A stretch of DNA of 64,000 bases from Macrotis lagotis (taxonomy: Eukaryota; Chordata; Mammalia; Peramelemorphia; Peramelidae), in NCBI RefSeq assembly GCF_037893015.1, contig NC_133663.1:2612878-2676877 (forward strand). The letters are read 5' to 3'. Both the position numbers and the translations under genes were made by a program. Shown here in pieces: positions 63,961-64,000 of this stretch (the stretch's first letter is position 1; each line of letters starts with the position of its first letter). The notes beneath the pieces were generated by a model. The model had not been told where the DNA came from, did not search any database, and saw nothing but the letters and a program-made list of their open reading frames with translations.

Positions 63961-64000
63961 TAAAAGAAGAGTTTTTAGGTGGGACTTGGAGAAAGCTGTG

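Noticed and set aside
1-64000. Free-standing tRNA genes
   Set aside because: Box A/B-like words occur only inside SINEs, with A-rich tails and no cloverleaf 3' half.

Overview
This 64 kb window looks like non-coding nuclear DNA of a marsupial, most likely an Australian one. The main evidence is a roughly 150-bp tRNA-derived SINE that recurs on both strands. It has a GGCGGCTAGGTGGCGCAGTG head, a GTTCAAATC box B-like core, an AATAATTACCTAGCTGTGTG segment and a CTTGCAAAAACCTAAAA tail. I recognise this as the WSINE1 type of Australian marsupials, possibly dasyurid. It sits among marsupial-type L1 3' ends, older tRNA/MIR-type SINEs and L2/CR1-type LINE remnants. Family names come from memory of consensus sequences and were not searched.

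I find no intact protein-coding gene and no convincing RNA gene. The only recognisable gene-derived sequence is a full-length processed (retrotransposed) copy of VAMP2 on the minus strand (35842-37882). It is intronless, carries 5' and 3' UTR-like sequence, ends in a short poly(A) tract after AATAAATAAA, is flanked by a perfect 15-bp target-site duplication (TSD), and is broken by frameshifts. Long open frames elsewhere lie in low-complexity arrays or GC-rich unique DNA and match no family I know.

Layout. 0-6 kb: GC-rich unique DNA, a few SINEs, and a TC array facing a GA array. 6-8.3 kb: an old L1 with two further L1 pieces inside it and a SINE at its 3' end. 8.3-22.9 kb: mostly unique sequence with TC and TTCC arrays, an L1 3' end, a CR1/L3 reverse-transcriptase scrap and several AT-rich islands. 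22.9-24.7 kb: a 15-bp minisatellite with a 75-bp higher-order pattern, then a SINE inside a SINE. 24.7-35 kb: unique DNA, a 490-bp compound microsatellite and MIR-type SINEs. 35-38 kb: an L2 split by a SINE, then the VAMP2 retrocopy. 38-47.6 kb: L2/MIR-rich DNA, a pair of 135-bp inverted repeats and a TATA-box promoter candidate. 47.6-53 kb: L1 and WSINE copies and a 700-bp pure TC tract. 53-64 kb: L2, a composite repeat family, an L1 ORF2 remnant split by another repeat, and tail-to-tail L2 pieces.

The window reads as an intergenic or intronic interval shaped by layered retrotransposition. I did not find a new multi-gene system. The observations most worth checking are the dated retrocopy, the nested insertions, the ordered minisatellite, the composite repeat families, the 88%-identical inverted pair and the muscle-like promoter candidate.
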